Notes: generated by a model not told the origin, from the sequence alone. Counted from the first letter of the stretch, positions 16,853 to 25,180 are shown. The stretch is DNA of 64,000 nucleotides from Candidatus Chloroploca mongolica (GCF_004762035.2 NZ_SIJK02000022.1:30305-94304); one strand, 5' to 3'. Numbers and translations: made by a program.

Positions 16853-17027
16853 GGATCCCCGTTTGCGCCTCTGGTTGCATGCACAGGCTGCCACATAGAG
16901 CATATGTTTGTGTCCGGTTTCGTATGATGCAATCGCCCTGGCACGCTTTGGTCGCGAGCCTTGACGATGGACAGTGAATCGGTTAGGCTGTCTAGTAGTA
17001 TATCGAAAGGGGTAGCCAGACCGATTT

Positions 17028-18128
17028 ATGAGTATAGTGACGCTTAGCTTATTTGCGATAGGCTTTATTTTATTGCTAGCCGGTGCAGAACTGTTAGTAC
17101 GGGGGGCCTCACATATTGCCGCTGTCTTTGGAATTTCGCCCCTGGTGATCGGGTTGACCGTGGTCTCGTTTGGCACGAGTGCCCCGGAACTGGCGGTGAG
17201 CTTTCGATCATCAATGGAGGGGCAGTCGGCCATTGCGCTGGGCAATGTAGTTGGCAGCAATATTTTCAATGTGCTCTTCATTCTCGGCCTTTCGGCGATC
17301 ATTGTGCCGCTGGCAGTTGATCGACAGTTGATTCGGCTTGATGTTCCACTGATGATCGGCATATCGCTGGTGATGTTTGTGATGGCGTTTGATCGGCATA
17401 TTGGGCGCATTGATGGATTGATCATGGTGACTGCGCTGGTTGCCTATCTCAGCTTTTTGATCTATCAGAGTCGCTGCGATCATGAAGCAGAGGAAAAACG
17501 TAAGGCACTTGAACACCACGTCCTGCCTGAGAAGCCACGACAACTGGTGCTGCATATCTTCTTTGCCGTTGCCGGTCTGGGGTTGCTTGCGCTTGGGGCG
17601 CAGTGGCTGGTCGATGGGGCCGTGGCAATTGCGCGCTTTTTCGGTTTGAGCGAGTTGATTATTGGGTTGACGATCATTGCGGTTGGTACCTCGCTGCCCG
17701 AAGTTGCTGCCTCGCTTGTGGCGGCTGTGCGGGGTCAACGCGATATCGCGGTGGGCAATGTGATTGGCAGCAATATCTTCAATATTCTTGCGATTCTGGG
17801 TTTGACCGGTTTGCTGATCCCCAATGGAGTGAATATTCCTGTTGAGGCCTTGCGGTTTGATCTTCCGGTCATGATCCTTGTGTCATTCGCGTGTCTGCCC
17901 ATCCTCTTTACCGGTTATACTATTTCGCGTGGTGAAGGGGTGCTCCTGTTTGGCTATTATCTGGCCTATACAGGCTTTTTGATTTTGAATGCGATGCAGC
18001 ACAACATTCTGGCTCTCTTTAGCTCGGTGCTTGGTTTTGTAATTTTGCCCATCACGCTCGTTGGCATGCTGGTATTCTTTGTCAGGGCGCTACGACGCCA
18101 GGGTTCTCCGTGGATGTTGCAGCGGTGA
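17028..18128 (+). CDS. Calcium/sodium antiporter, CaCA family (YrbG-like)
   Basis: A 366-aa inner-membrane Na+/Ca2+ exchanger. Two inverted repeats each carry the alpha-motif: GTSAPELAVSFRSSMEG with GNVVGSNIFN in the first half and GTSLPEVAASLVAAVRGQ with GNVIGSNIFN in the second, including the acidic residue in each that binds Ca2+. About ten to eleven hydrophobic segments are visible. A short charged cytoplasmic loop (HEAEEKRKALEHH) separates the halves. The predicted job is extrusion of Ca2+ driven by Na+ or H+. It is 3 bases upstream of the CHAT gene, so the two are almost certainly co-transcribed. Confidence 0.93.
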   Translation: MSIVTLSLFAIGFILLLAGAELLVRGASHIAAVFGISPLVIGLTVVSFGTSAPELAVSFRSSMEGQSAIALGNVVGSNIFNVLFILGLSAIIVPLAVDRQLIRLDVPLMIGISLVMFVMAFDRHIGRIDGLIMVTALVAYLSFLIYQSRCDHEAEEKRKALEHHVLPEKPRQLVLHIFFAVAGLGLLALGAQWLVDGAVAIARFFGLSELIIGLTIIAVGTSLPEVAASLVAAVRGQRDIAVGNVIGSNIFNILAILGLTGLLIPNGVNIPVEALRFDLPVMILVSFACLPILFTGYTISRGEGVLLFGYYLAYTGFLILNAMQHNILALFSSVLGFVILPITLVGMLVFFVRALRRQGSPWMLQR

Positions 18129-18131
18129 ATA

Positions 18132-20996
18132 ATGCTACAGCTAACCCTTGATCACCCCCATACGCCGCTGGCGTGTGCCCGCATCTTAACGATCAGTGCG
18201 CGTGCTCCGCAACGTGGGCTTGCGCTGGCGCAAAGGGCCTGGCACGCTGCGGCTGGTGGTACACCCGAAGCGCAGGCCCACGCGGCGATGACGCTTGGGA
18301 TTGCGCTGTTGCGCTCTGATCAGATCCACCAGGCGTTGGCGATGCTTGAGGTCGCCCGAGAAGGCTGTGCAACGCTCGGTTTATCTATTGCTGGACTCTA
18401 TGTCCAGCGCGCACGGATTCAGGCGTTGCGGATGCTTGAGCAGATCGCCGATCCGCTGGCCGCTGTGCGTGAACTGGCTCAGGCGTTTGCAGCGGTTGGT
18501 CTGCATGACGAAGTGCTCCGCACGCGCATGGATGAGGTTGCGCTGCTGAATCTGCGCGGGCATCAGTCAGAGGCCCTGGCCCTCGCTGAGGAGCTCCAGC
18601 CTACCCTGGAGGACCTAGGCACCCTGGCTGATCATGCACGTCTTGCGCGCTCGTGTGGGATCGCTCTCTCAAATATCAGTCGGCTCGATGACGCTCTTGA
18701 TGCCTTTGCGCGGGCACGGGCCTGGTTTGCGGCGTTCGGGTACGGGTTTGATGTGGCGATTACGCGTGCTGAGGCGACGATGATTGCGTTGCGTCGTGAA
18801 GATATGGCCGGATGCATTGATGAGTTGTATGCATTGACCAGAATCTTTGCCCGCTACGGCAGTGAGCAGAATATCGGGTATTGCGAAAAGCGGATTGGCA
18901 TCGCGGCCAATGGTCTGGGCCGTTATGATGAGGGCATTGCCGCTTTCAGTCAGGCGCGCGTCCGTTTTCAGGCCCTTGGACGGGCGTCGCATGTTGCGGA
19001 ATGCGACCTGAATCTTGGCAATAGTGCCTATTACAGTGGCCTCTTCGAGCTTGCCCTCGCCTCGTATCGGCGTGCCGAAGCAAGCTTCGAACACCTTGGT
19101 TTGCGGCCCCTCGCGATCTTGAGTAGACGCAATCAGGCCCTGGCCCTGCGGCTGCTGCAACGTCCGCACGAGAGCCTGGCGTTGCTTGAGCCAGTGGCCG
19201 AGGAATTACAGCAATTGGGCAATCGGCTTGAGTATGGCGAGGTGTTGCAAGCGCAAGCCTATGCCCTTGATGATCTGGGGGCGGGCGAGGCGGCGCTGGA
19301 ACGGTTTCGGCAAGCTGAAACGATCGTGCGCCGCGAAGGCAATCTGCCTGCTGCTGCCGAGAGTATGATCGAACAGGGCTGGATACAGCTGCGCGCCGGT
19401 GATGCCGCCGTCGCCCGTGAGCTCTTTGAGGCAGCCTTGCCTCACCTTGAGGGTCGGCTGAACCATCGCTGGCGGGCGCTGTATGGGTTTGGGCGTTGCG
19501 TAGAGGTAATGGGCGATCGCACAGCGGCCCTGGGCCACTATCGCGCCGCCGTGCGCCTTATTGCCGACCTGCGGCGGCGTCTGGCGAGCGAGCACGCATC
19601 GAGCGGCATCTTTCAGATGGCAATGGATCTCTTCAACGCTGCACTGCGCCTTGCCCAGGAGCTCGATGATCCACAGGCCGTGCTTGAACTGGCCGACTCG
19701 CAGCGGGCGCTGGCCTTGCGTCGCCAGATGAACAGTTCGCAGGTATGGGTGCCGCAGGAGCTTCAGGGTGAACTGGTGAGCAATAGTGCCACGCTTCGTG
19801 AGGCACTTCATCAGAAGATGACCGGAGCCGCGCTTGATGCAGCATTGGATGGCTATGTTGACCTCTTGTTGCGGGCACGTCATCAGGTTCCCCTGCCCCA
19901 ACCACCCGAAGTGACGCCGGATCTTGAGGAATTACGTGCAGCGTGGTCGGTGGCGTATCCGGAAGGATGGATGGCGCTCTTTTACCTTGAGGTTGCAAGT
20001 GGCCTGCTTGCCGTGGTTGTGACACTTGATCGGCTCGCACTCTACCCGATTGCTGATGACCAGACCCTCCGGCAGGCGCTCCAACGGGCCACGCAACCAG
20101 CGCGCCGCATGATGACGTATGGAGGTCTTGGCGATCCTGCGACATGCTGGGCTACCCTGGAGACGTTGGGTGAGCGGTTGATTCCTCGCGAGGTCTGGAG
20201 CGTGCTGGAACCAGCGCAACGCCTGCTGATCGTCCCAGCCGGGATGCTCCACGCGATCCCCTGGGCCACCTTGCGCATGGAGGGACGCTGGCTGGTCGAA
20301 TATGCGACGATCCAGATCTTGCCAGCTCTTGGCACCTGGTCAACGCTCTATCGACGGCAGGCCGCGCACCGTGCTGGCTTGCTGGTAGGCGTGAGTGAGT
20401 TTGGCGAGCGTGCCAAAGCCTTGCCGGGAGTGGGGCTGACGCTCGATCTGGTGGCCGAGCGCTGGCAAGGCCCGACCGAGCGCTGGGAGAATGAGGCGGC
20501 TACCCGCGAACACCTGTTGCGTGCCGCCGCCGAGGGTACGTTGCGACAGTTTGGCCTGATCCACTTTGCCATGCACGGACAGGTTTATGCGAGCAAAGGC
20601 TTGCTAGCGCATCTCAAGTTATGGGACGCCGATTTGCAAGCTGACGAAGCGATGCGGCTGCAACTGGATGGAGCGCTGGTGGTGCTTTCGGCGTGTGAAA
20701 CCATGGTGAGCGAAGTCTTGCCTGGCGAAGAAGTCTTGAACCTGGGACGCGCCTTTCTGGCGAGCGGCGCACGCGACGTCATCGCGAGTCTCTGGCAGCT
20801 CTATGATCGAGCCTTGCCCGAGATGTTACCGCCGCTCTACGACCGCCTCAGCCAGGGTACCGATGCACCGACAGCCCTGGCGGCGAGTCAGCGTACCCTG
20901 ATCCAACGTGCCCGTACCATTGCCAGCGATGATCCTGATGCCATCCTCGTTTCACCCCTTGTCTGGGGGAGCCTGACCGCCATGGGCGGAGGGTAG
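18132..20996 (+). CDS. TPR-repeat protein with C-terminal CHAT caspase-like domain
   Basis: A 954-aa protein. Residues about 1-550 are tandem TPR-like helix pairs (repeats such as ALAMLEVAREGCATLGLS, DEGIAAFSQARVRFQALG, ALASYRRAEASFEHLGL). Residues about 640-954 form a CHAT domain: LLIVPAGMLHAIPWATLR, then FGLIHFAMHGQ with the catalytic His and VVLSACETMVSEVLPGEEV with the catalytic Cys, then LAASQRTLI and LVWGSLTAMGGG. CHAT proteases of the caspase clan are known, for example, in gasdermin-linked defence and signalling. No gasdermin- or toxin-like partner is present here; the only near partner is the Ca2+ exchanger upstream. No transmembrane segment was seen. Confidence 0.92.
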   Translation: MLQLTLDHPHTPLACARILTISARAPQRGLALAQRAWHAAAGGTPEAQAHAAMTLGIALLRSDQIHQALAMLEVAREGCATLGLSIAGLYVQRARIQALRMLEQIADPLAAVRELAQAFAAVGLHDEVLRTRMDEVALLNLRGHQSEALALAEELQPTLEDLGTLADHARLARSCGIALSNISRLDDALDAFARARAWFAAFGYGFDVAITRAEATMIALRREDMAGCIDELYALTRIFARYGSEQNIGYCEKRIGIAANGLGRYDEGIAAFSQARVRFQALGRASHVAECDLNLGNSAYYSGLFELALASYRRAEASFEHLGLRPLAILSRRNQALALRLLQRPHESLALLEPVAEELQQLGNRLEYGEVLQAQAYALDDLGAGEAALERFRQAETIVRREGNLPAAAESMIEQGWIQLRAGDAAVARELFEAALPHLEGRLNHRWRALYGFGRCVEVMGDRTAALGHYRAAVRLIADLRRRLASEHASSGIFQMAMDLFNAALRLAQELDDPQAVLELADSQRALALRRQMNSSQVWVPQELQGELVSNSATLREALHQKMTGAALDAALDGYVDLLLRARHQVPLPQPPEVTPDLEELRAAWSVAYPEGWMALFYLEVASGLLAVVVTLDRLALYPIADDQTLRQALQRATQPARRMMTYGGLGDPATCWATLETLGERLIPREVWSVLEPAQRLLIVPAGMLHAIPWATLRMEGRWLVEYATIQILPALGTWSTLYRRQAAHRAGLLVGVSEFGERAKALPGVGLTLDLVAERWQGPTERWENEAATREHLLRAAAEGTLRQFGLIHFAMHGQVYASKGLLAHLKLWDADLQADEAMRLQLDGALVVLSACETMVSEVLPGEEVLNLGRAFLASGARDVIASLWQLYDRALPEMLPPLYDRLSQGTDAPTALAASQRTLIQRARTIASDDPDAILVSPLVWGSLTAMGGG

Positions 20997-20998
20997 GG

Positions 20999-21045
20999 GT
21001 TTACGGTTCGATCGGCAAGCAAAGCTTGCCGATCGAACCGTAAAC
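20999..21045. terminator. Perfect 22-bp hairpin after the CHAT gene
   Basis: A perfect inverted repeat with 22-bp arms and a 3-nt loop starts 3 bases after the CHAT stop. No T-run follows, and TATGGTATACT begins immediately after it (21046), so it may be a terminator, a boundary, or an operator for the next gene. Confidence 0.65.
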
Positions 21046-21056
21046 TATGGTATACT
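21046..21056 (+). promoter_or_regulatory. Extended -10 upstream of rpsR
   Basis: TATGGTATACT is a near-ideal extended -10. A possible -35, TTGCCG at 21026-21031, lies 19 bases upstream inside the hairpin. Transcription would start near 21063, 57 bases before rpsR. Confidence 0.55.
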
Positions 21057-21119
21057 ATCAGGCAGTGTGTTCGTTTTCGGGCAGAAGCTCGTAGGTTCAG
21101 GTGAAGGAGTCAGAACGTT

Positions 21120-21380
21120 ATGACGTTCAAGAGTGGACGTGGATCTTCGGGGGGGCGTGTGCGGGGCCGTCGCCGCGAGTGTGAGTTTACCAAGCTTGGC
21201 ATTGATCCCGATTACAAAGATATCAAGCGGTTGCAGAAGTATATTACAGCTCAGGGCAAAATTCTGCCCCGGCGCCGCACGGGTGTGACGGCCAAGATGC
21301 AGCGTCGTTTGTCGGTTGCGATCAAGCGGGCGCGCCATCTGGCGCTGTTGCCTGCCGCACCGCAGCACACACGCGCATAG
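21120..21380 (+). CDS. rpsR: 30S ribosomal protein S18
   Basis: 86 aa, usual length. Recognisable S18 features are the basic Gly/Arg-rich N-terminus, [20 protein letters not shown], a [20 protein letters not shown] stretch (LPRR-TG is the S18 signature) and [16 protein letters not shown]18 binds the 30S platform together with S6. In most bacteria rpsR lies with rpsF and ssb; here it is alone, with its own promoter and terminator. It could be the only copy or a paralogue; that cannot be seen in this window. Confidence 0.96.
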   Translation: MTFKSGRGSSGGRVRGRRRECEFTKLGIDPDYKDIKRLQKYITAQGKILPRRRTGVTAKMQRRLSVAIKRARHLALLPAAPQHTRA

Positions 21381-21402
21381 CGTACCTTTTGGGTTGGGCA
21401 TC

Positions 21403-21429
21403 AAAAAAGCCAGCTAGGCTGGCTTTTTT
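21403..21429 (+). terminator. Rho-independent terminator of rpsR, bidirectional
   Basis: AAAAAAGCCAGC, a TAG loop and GCTGGCTTTTTT make a 12-bp stem ending in a T-run on either strand. It also serves the leftward nucleotidyltransferase gene. Its AGCCAGC/GCTGGCT core recurs at 39451 and 47808. Confidence 0.92.
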
Positions 21430-21452
21430 GGTGCCCAACGCAAGTCTGAAGG

Positions 21453-21998
21453 TTAGATCAGAATCTCCAGGGCTGCCAAGCGTTCGCGGAGCAGGGTTTC
21501 GGCGTTGAGCAGGCGGATACGCGTGGTCAAGTAGGCATGATCGAGGGTCTGGCGGCGGATGATGCCAACGACATCTTCGTGATCATACTTGCCTTCGGCG
21601 GCACCACGATTGAGCAGCAGTTTGTGCGCGATAATGTCTTCAGGGCTGGCAACCGCGACCTGCGCCCCAAGCAGAGGCATTTGCCGCAGATGTTGCTGCA
21701 TCGGCTGATCGAGTTGGAGCGGATGGATTTGTCCGCCCTGGCGCACGGTCAGATCGTCGACGAGCTTGATGCCACGCCAGAGGATGCGCTGACCATCGAA
21801 TTGCACGGCTTTGCCGTCGGCTTTGAGTAAGGCGACGACGGTGGGCAACTTGCCACGGGCGACCAGCAGATCGACATCCTGAATAGGCCGCCGTGGGCCA
21901 TACAGATAGGCCGCTGCACCGCCAAAGACAGCCCACGGCATCCCGTTGGTTGTGAGGAGACGTTGGACAACAGCGAGATTCCCGGCAATGAGTGACAT
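21453..21998 (-). CDS. Nucleotidyltransferase-fold protein (AbiEii/DUF6036-like)
   Basis: 181 aa. WAVFGGAAAYLYGPRRPIQD followed by VDLLV holds the GG...RxxxDxD type motif of minimal nucleotidyltransferases, and ASPEDIIAHKLLLNRGAAEGKYDHEDV is the downstream conserved helix with Lys and acidic residues. Members of this superfamily include antitoxin-partnered toxins and orphan proteins; no obvious antitoxin is next to it. The frame reaches 22049, but ATG 21998 with GGGAG 6 bases upstream is favoured. It is the last gene of a leftward run: 56 bases after the GNAT gene. Confidence 0.75.
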   Translation of the reverse strand: MSLIAGNLAVVQRLLTTNGMPWAVFGGAAAYLYGPRRPIQDVDLLVARGKLPTVVALLKADGKAVQFDGQRILWRGIKLVDDLTVRQGGQIHPLQLDQPMQQHLRQMPLLGAQVAVASPEDIIAHKLLLNRGAAEGKYDHEDVVGIIRRQTLDHAYLTTRIRLLNAETLLRERLAALEILI

Positions 21999-22054
21999 AG
22001 CAGACTCCCTGGGTTCTTGCGCAGTACCGCTGCCTTTAGGATAGCACACGGGTA

Positions 22055-22663
22055 TTACCGCAACGAGCCAAGCCAGTCTTCACGGGTCAGGAGCATCTCG
22101 TAGAATTCGACCAGGGTCTCAAAGCGGTTACGGCGAAAAAAGACCGTCAAGTCGGCGTATTGTGGCTCGGCGAGCAGGCGGAGGGCCGGGTCATTGCCGG
22201 CACTGCGCCATTCACTGTCGATATACTGAAAGCCGAGGCGGTCGTAACAGCGTACGGCGCGACGGTTGAAGGCCGCGACATCGAGCGAAAGTTGTTTGAA
22301 GCCGAGCGGTCCAAAGTAGTGATCAAGAAAGAGTTCGAGCGCCTCGGTGCCGAAACCCTGACTCACATAGGGTTGGGCGAGCGAGATACCGAGGCGCGAC
22401 CCTGCGCCTGCGGGTTCGATGTCACGCAGCGAAATACGCCCGATCATATGGCGATGACGGTCATCAATGGCCCACACATACCGCTGCACACTCCGCCCGT
22501 TGAGCAGATCAAAGCCGTTAGAACTCGGAATATTCCAGAGCGAATGAAAAGGTTCGGTATAACGGGGCCAGAGTTCCTGGGCCAGGGTATCACCACGCTG
22601 CCAGGGGCGTAGCATGACCCGTTTGCCGTGGATGACGCGCGATCCTCGTTCCTCTCTCATCAC
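22055..22663 (-). CDS. GNAT acetyltransferase, RimJ/RimL-like
   Basis: 202 aa. The RimJ/L type start (VIHGKRVMLRPWQRGDTLA) leads to IGRISLRDIEPAGAGSRLGI, then AQPYVSQGFGTEALELFLDH, the acetyl-CoA loop (here S-Q-G-F-G-T), and LDVAAFNRRAVRCYDRLGFQ. It could acetylate an N-terminal amino group or a small molecule such as an aminoglycoside or spermidine. It starts 9 bases after the pseudokinase stop. The C-terminal 30 residues (RNRFETLVEFYEMLLTREDW) go beyond the domain core. Confidence 0.85.
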   Translation of the reverse strand: MMREERGSRVIHGKRVMLRPWQRGDTLAQELWPRYTEPFHSLWNIPSSNGFDLLNGRSVQRYVWAIDDRHRHMIGRISLRDIEPAGAGSRLGISLAQPYVSQGFGTEALELFLDHYFGPLGFKQLSLDVAAFNRRAVRCYDRLGFQYIDSEWRSAGNDPALRLLAEPQYADLTVFFRRNRFETLVEFYEMLLTREDWLGSLR

Positions 22664-22672
22664 CTTCCCTCA

Positions 22673-24091
22673 TCACTGTGGTTGCAGATACGCGAGCGAC
22701 ACCCAGCCCTCACGTTGGCCTTCCTCAAGTTCGACGCGAACGCGTAACCAGGTAGCATTCCCGGTTTGTCGAGGCCCCTCAAGCTTACGTACGAGGGTAC
22801 CCTTGGGAATGACGGCGATCACATTGGTGTTGCTACTTGCATCGGGCGTACGGCGCAAGTTGAGTCCGGCCTCAATTGTGACGATATAGATCTCGCCCTG
22901 TTCTTGTTGCGTGCTTGGACTTCCGGGCCACCACCGGGGAAGAGCGGGGAAAGGGAAATTGGGATAGCCGTTGAACTGATCAGCCAGGGCGCGCACACCG
23001 AAATAGGAGCCAAGGACAACCATCGTGAGCAGGGCCATCATCACGAGCCAGCCAACTAGGTTGCGGCGGCGATTCTGCTGGCGGAACTGGTTTTGATCAA
23101 CGTGACGCACCTGCGCGGTTTGTGGTTGGCGGGTACGTTTGCTACGCGGCGGACGGGCAACGGGTTGGTTGGGCGTGGGCGTGGGCGTCGTGAGGGGTGC
23201 GGGTTGCTGCGGCATCGGGGGTGGGGTGGTGGTTCGCTTCATTCGGTACGTGGCGGCGCTCAGATCACGCCAAACGGCCTCGAGTTCGTGGGCGAAGCTC
23301 TGCACATCAGGAAAGCGCTGTTCAGGCAGGCGTGCGGTTGCGCGAGCCAGCAGACGCTCAACACTCGGCAGATAGAGCGAGGGCCGTAGGCGGCTGAGCG
23401 GGGGAAGTTGGGCACGCTGGTGGGCGAGGGCAATCGTATGGGCATCGGAGCCAGTGATGGGGCGTTCGCCAGTCAGCATTTCATAGAGCAGAATTCCGAG
23501 CGCATAGACAGCGGTGGAAGGGTTATCAGGCAAGCCTTCGCTCAACTCGGGCGCACGGTAATGCGCCTGGTCACGCTTCAACTCTTCGTGGGGCGCGCGC
23601 CAGTTCTCGACGAGTTTCACCCGCTGTTCATCAACAATGAGGACATTGCGACTGCTGATGGGCGGATGGTAGAGGCCAGTGGGCCTTTCCGCGCTGCGTT
23701 GAGCCTGACAGACGACGATCGCCGCACTGATTTGGCGCATAAAGCGCAAAGCCTGTTCAACACCCAGCGCCCCAAGGCCATAGAGTGCCCGCCCGGTACA
23801 GTATTCCGTCACCATAAAGGGTCGTCCCCCGACTTCGCCCCGGTCAAAAACTTCGAGCAAGGTCGGCTGCGAACAAGCGGCCATCTGGTTGATCTGCGTG
23901 ATAAACCGTGTCCGCAGAAGCTCCTGCCCAACGAGGTGCTTTTGCAAGAGATGGAGCAGCACCCGACGCTGGAGGCGTTCGTCGGTCGCGTCATAGACTG
24001 CGGCCAGGCGTGTGGTGCCCAGTTGGGTCTGGACACGATAACGCCCAAAGAGCAGAGGGTTCGATGAAGGTGTAGCAGGTTCGTCTGTCAT
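22673..24091 (-). CDS. Membrane pseudokinase with C-terminal SH3-type domain
   Basis: A 472-aa protein related to bacterial Ser/Thr kinases. Residues about 15-280 keep the kinase layout (YRVQTQLGTTRLAAVYDATD, a hinge-like FMVTEYCTGRAL, AHYRAPELSEGL where the APE motif lies, YALGILLYEMLTGERPI). The HRDLKxxN catalytic loop reads HPPISSRNVLIV, lacking the Asp, and DFG is replaced by VEN. It is therefore probably catalytically dead. A Pro/Thr-rich linker follows, then a basic stretch, one membrane helix at about 350-375 and an exported SH3b domain (GLNLRRTPDASSNTNVIAV, then GWVSLAYLQ). It overlaps the upstream methyltransferase gene by 4 bases. Confidence 0.85.
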   Translation of the reverse strand: MTDEPATPSSNPLLFGRYRVQTQLGTTRLAAVYDATDERLQRRVLLHLLQKHLVGQELLRTRFITQINQMAACSQPTLLEVFDRGEVGGRPFMVTEYCTGRALYGLGALGVEQALRFMRQISAAIVVCQAQRSAERPTGLYHPPISSRNVLIVDEQRVKLVENWRAPHEELKRDQAHYRAPELSEGLPDNPSTAVYALGILLYEMLTGERPITGSDAHTIALAHQRAQLPPLSRLRPSLYLPSVERLLARATARLPEQRFPDVQSFAHELEAVWRDLSAATYRMKRTTTPPPMPQQPAPLTTPTPTPNQPVARPPRSKRTRQPQTAQVRHVDQNQFRQQNRRRNLVGWLVMMALLTMVVLGSYFGVRALADQFNGYPNFPFPALPRWWPGSPSTQQEQGEIYIVTIEAGLNLRRTPDASSNTNVIAVIPKGTLVRKLEGPRQTGNATWLRVRVELEEGQREGWVSLAYLQPQ

Positions 24092-24876
24092 GCGAAATTA
24101 TCTGTCTTTGTACGAACGATAACCAATTCATAATGACCAGGTTGCCAGGGCAGCACATGCACCTCAACACACCCGAGTCCTGTCAGGAGGGTGACGAGTT
24201 GCCGGTGGGTCAGGGCCCGCCCCGGTAAATAGCGTGCCCAGGCATCAGGGATCTTGCTGAGTAGCATCCAGGCCCCGGGGCGCAGCACCCGTACCATTTC
24301 CGCCAGGGCTCGCCTCGGTTGCGGAAAATACTCGAGGGCCTCGAGACATGTGACCAGATCAAAGCTTCCCGAGCGCCAGGGTAGCCGACTCGCTTCGCCC
24401 TGATGCCAGAGGATCTGGGCCGGGTGAAGATAGGGTTCAAGCTTCTCGCGGGCGATACGGAGCATCTGCGGGGTCAGATCGAGGGCCGCAAGATAGCCTG
24501 CATAGGGCTGACTGCTCGCAAGCAAGAAGGGCACCCGCCCGGTGCCTGTGGCAACATCAAGCACCAGAGGGCGGTCACAACCAGCCAGAGCCCGCGCCAG
24601 CCACGGCTGCAACCGGGCATCCGCTTCAGGCTGCCACGAGGCGCGCACGCGATCATAGTGTTGTGCGCCAAAACGATAGACCAGTTGAACCGCACGCGGC
24701 CCGAGATAGGCTCCTTCAGCCAGGATCGCCTGCCAGTAGATCAAGCTCGCGAGGCATGCCGCACCACCCGACCAGCAGAGACCGTTGCGCAACATCGTCA
24801 AGGCCCTCGGGCGTGACGATGTGCCAGACTCGCGGGTGAGCAGGTCAGGCTGTACCATCTGCTTGAACCGTATCAT
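24088..24876 (-). CDS. SAM-dependent methyltransferase, probably membrane-associated
   Basis: 262 aa with the chosen start. A hydrophobic stretch lies near residues 30-50 (LCWSGGAACLASLIYWQAIL), then GPRAVQLVYRFGAQHYDRV. Class I methyltransferase motifs follow: VLDVATGTGRVPFLLA (motif I), LAALDLTPQMLRIAR (motif II), FDLVTCLEALEYFPQP and VLRPGAWMLLSKIP. The open frame reaches 24960, but TATAAT at 24883-24888 on this strand lies exactly 7 bases before ATG 24876, so a leaderless mRNA beginning at that ATG is likely. It heads a leftward run of four genes and overlaps the pseudokinase gene by 4 bases. Confidence 0.8.
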   Translation of the reverse strand: MIRFKQMVQPDLLTRESGTSSRPRALTMLRNGLCWSGGAACLASLIYWQAILAEGAYLGPRAVQLVYRFGAQHYDRVRASWQPEADARLQPWLARALAGCDRPLVLDVATGTGRVPFLLASSQPYAGYLAALDLTPQMLRIAREKLEPYLHPAQILWHQGEASRLPWRSGSFDLVTCLEALEYFPQPRRALAEMVRVLRPGAWMLLSKIPDAWARYLPGRALTHRQLVTLLTGLGCVEVHVLPWQPGHYELVIVRTKTDNFA

Positions 24877-24882
24877 AGAAAG

Positions 24883-24888
24883 AATTAT
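24883..24888 (-). promoter_or_regulatory. -10 element for a leaderless methyltransferase mRNA
   Basis: TATAAT on the minus strand, 7 bases before ATG 24876. That spacing puts transcription start at the first base of the ATG. The -35 is weak. Confidence 0.55.
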
Positions 24889-24991
24889 AGCATGTTGTCG
24901 TTCGTGAAGCTTTCGGGTATGATACGTGAGAAGCAAAGTATGGTTGCAAGCATAAAACAACCGTTGTCGTCACAAAACCACCAGAAAGGAG

Positions 24992-25074
24992 GCTCCTGGT
25001 CGTACCGTCTTTATCCCTTTGCGGTACAGGCCTGAAAGTAAAACCTGAAGCAAAAAGAGCCTTAAACCAGAAGC
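24992..25074 (+). ncRNA. Candidate structured leader RNA (three-way junction)
   Basis: P1: GCTCCTGGT (24992-25000) pairs with ACCAGAAGC (25066-25074) with one mismatch. P2: GTACCG (25002-25007) with CGGTAC (25022-25027), perfect. P3: AGGC (25028-25031) with GCCT (25059-25062). The helices close a three-way junction. It lies 107-190 bases upstream of the PHP gene. No known riboswitch motif was identified; the hand folding is not proof of a conserved RNA. Confidence 0.4.
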
Positions 25075-25180
25075 CGAGTTGCCCACCTGATGAAACAAAA
25101 TGATGGGGCGTGCGGCAAGATGGCTGGCGAAGGTGAAGAGTTGAAGAGAAGCAAGAGATTAATTGTGGAGTTAAAAACCT

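Larger units (their letters stand above)
16569..17027. other. Repeat-rich intergenic region
   Basis: This 459-base gap contains the CGCAAAG element (16572-16685), a GC-rich palindrome pair (16769-16852) and the leader of the CaCA gene. Open frames here derive from the repeats: one encodes a peptide nearly identical to the one encoded by the second CGCAAAG element near 27603. Confidence 0.75.

Noticed and set aside
16638..16898. 86-codon frame starting MSEPFAPSREL
   Set aside because: It is read from the CGCAAAG repeat; almost the same peptide start occurs at 27603 from the other copy, so it is repeat-derived, not a gene.
18132..20996. CHAT gene as part of a type III CRISPR or gasdermin defence system
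   Set aside because: No gasdermin-like, cas or effector partner lies nearby; only a Ca2+ exchanger precedes it.
25085..25096. ACCTGATGAAAC resembling part of a TPP riboswitch
   Set aside because: The companion CTGAGA and the remaining conserved helices of the TPP motif are absent.
24961..25110. Possible short coding frame on the plus strand in the PHP leader
   Set aside because: Open for about 45 codons but no start with a ribosome binding site; the pairing pattern explains the sequence better.
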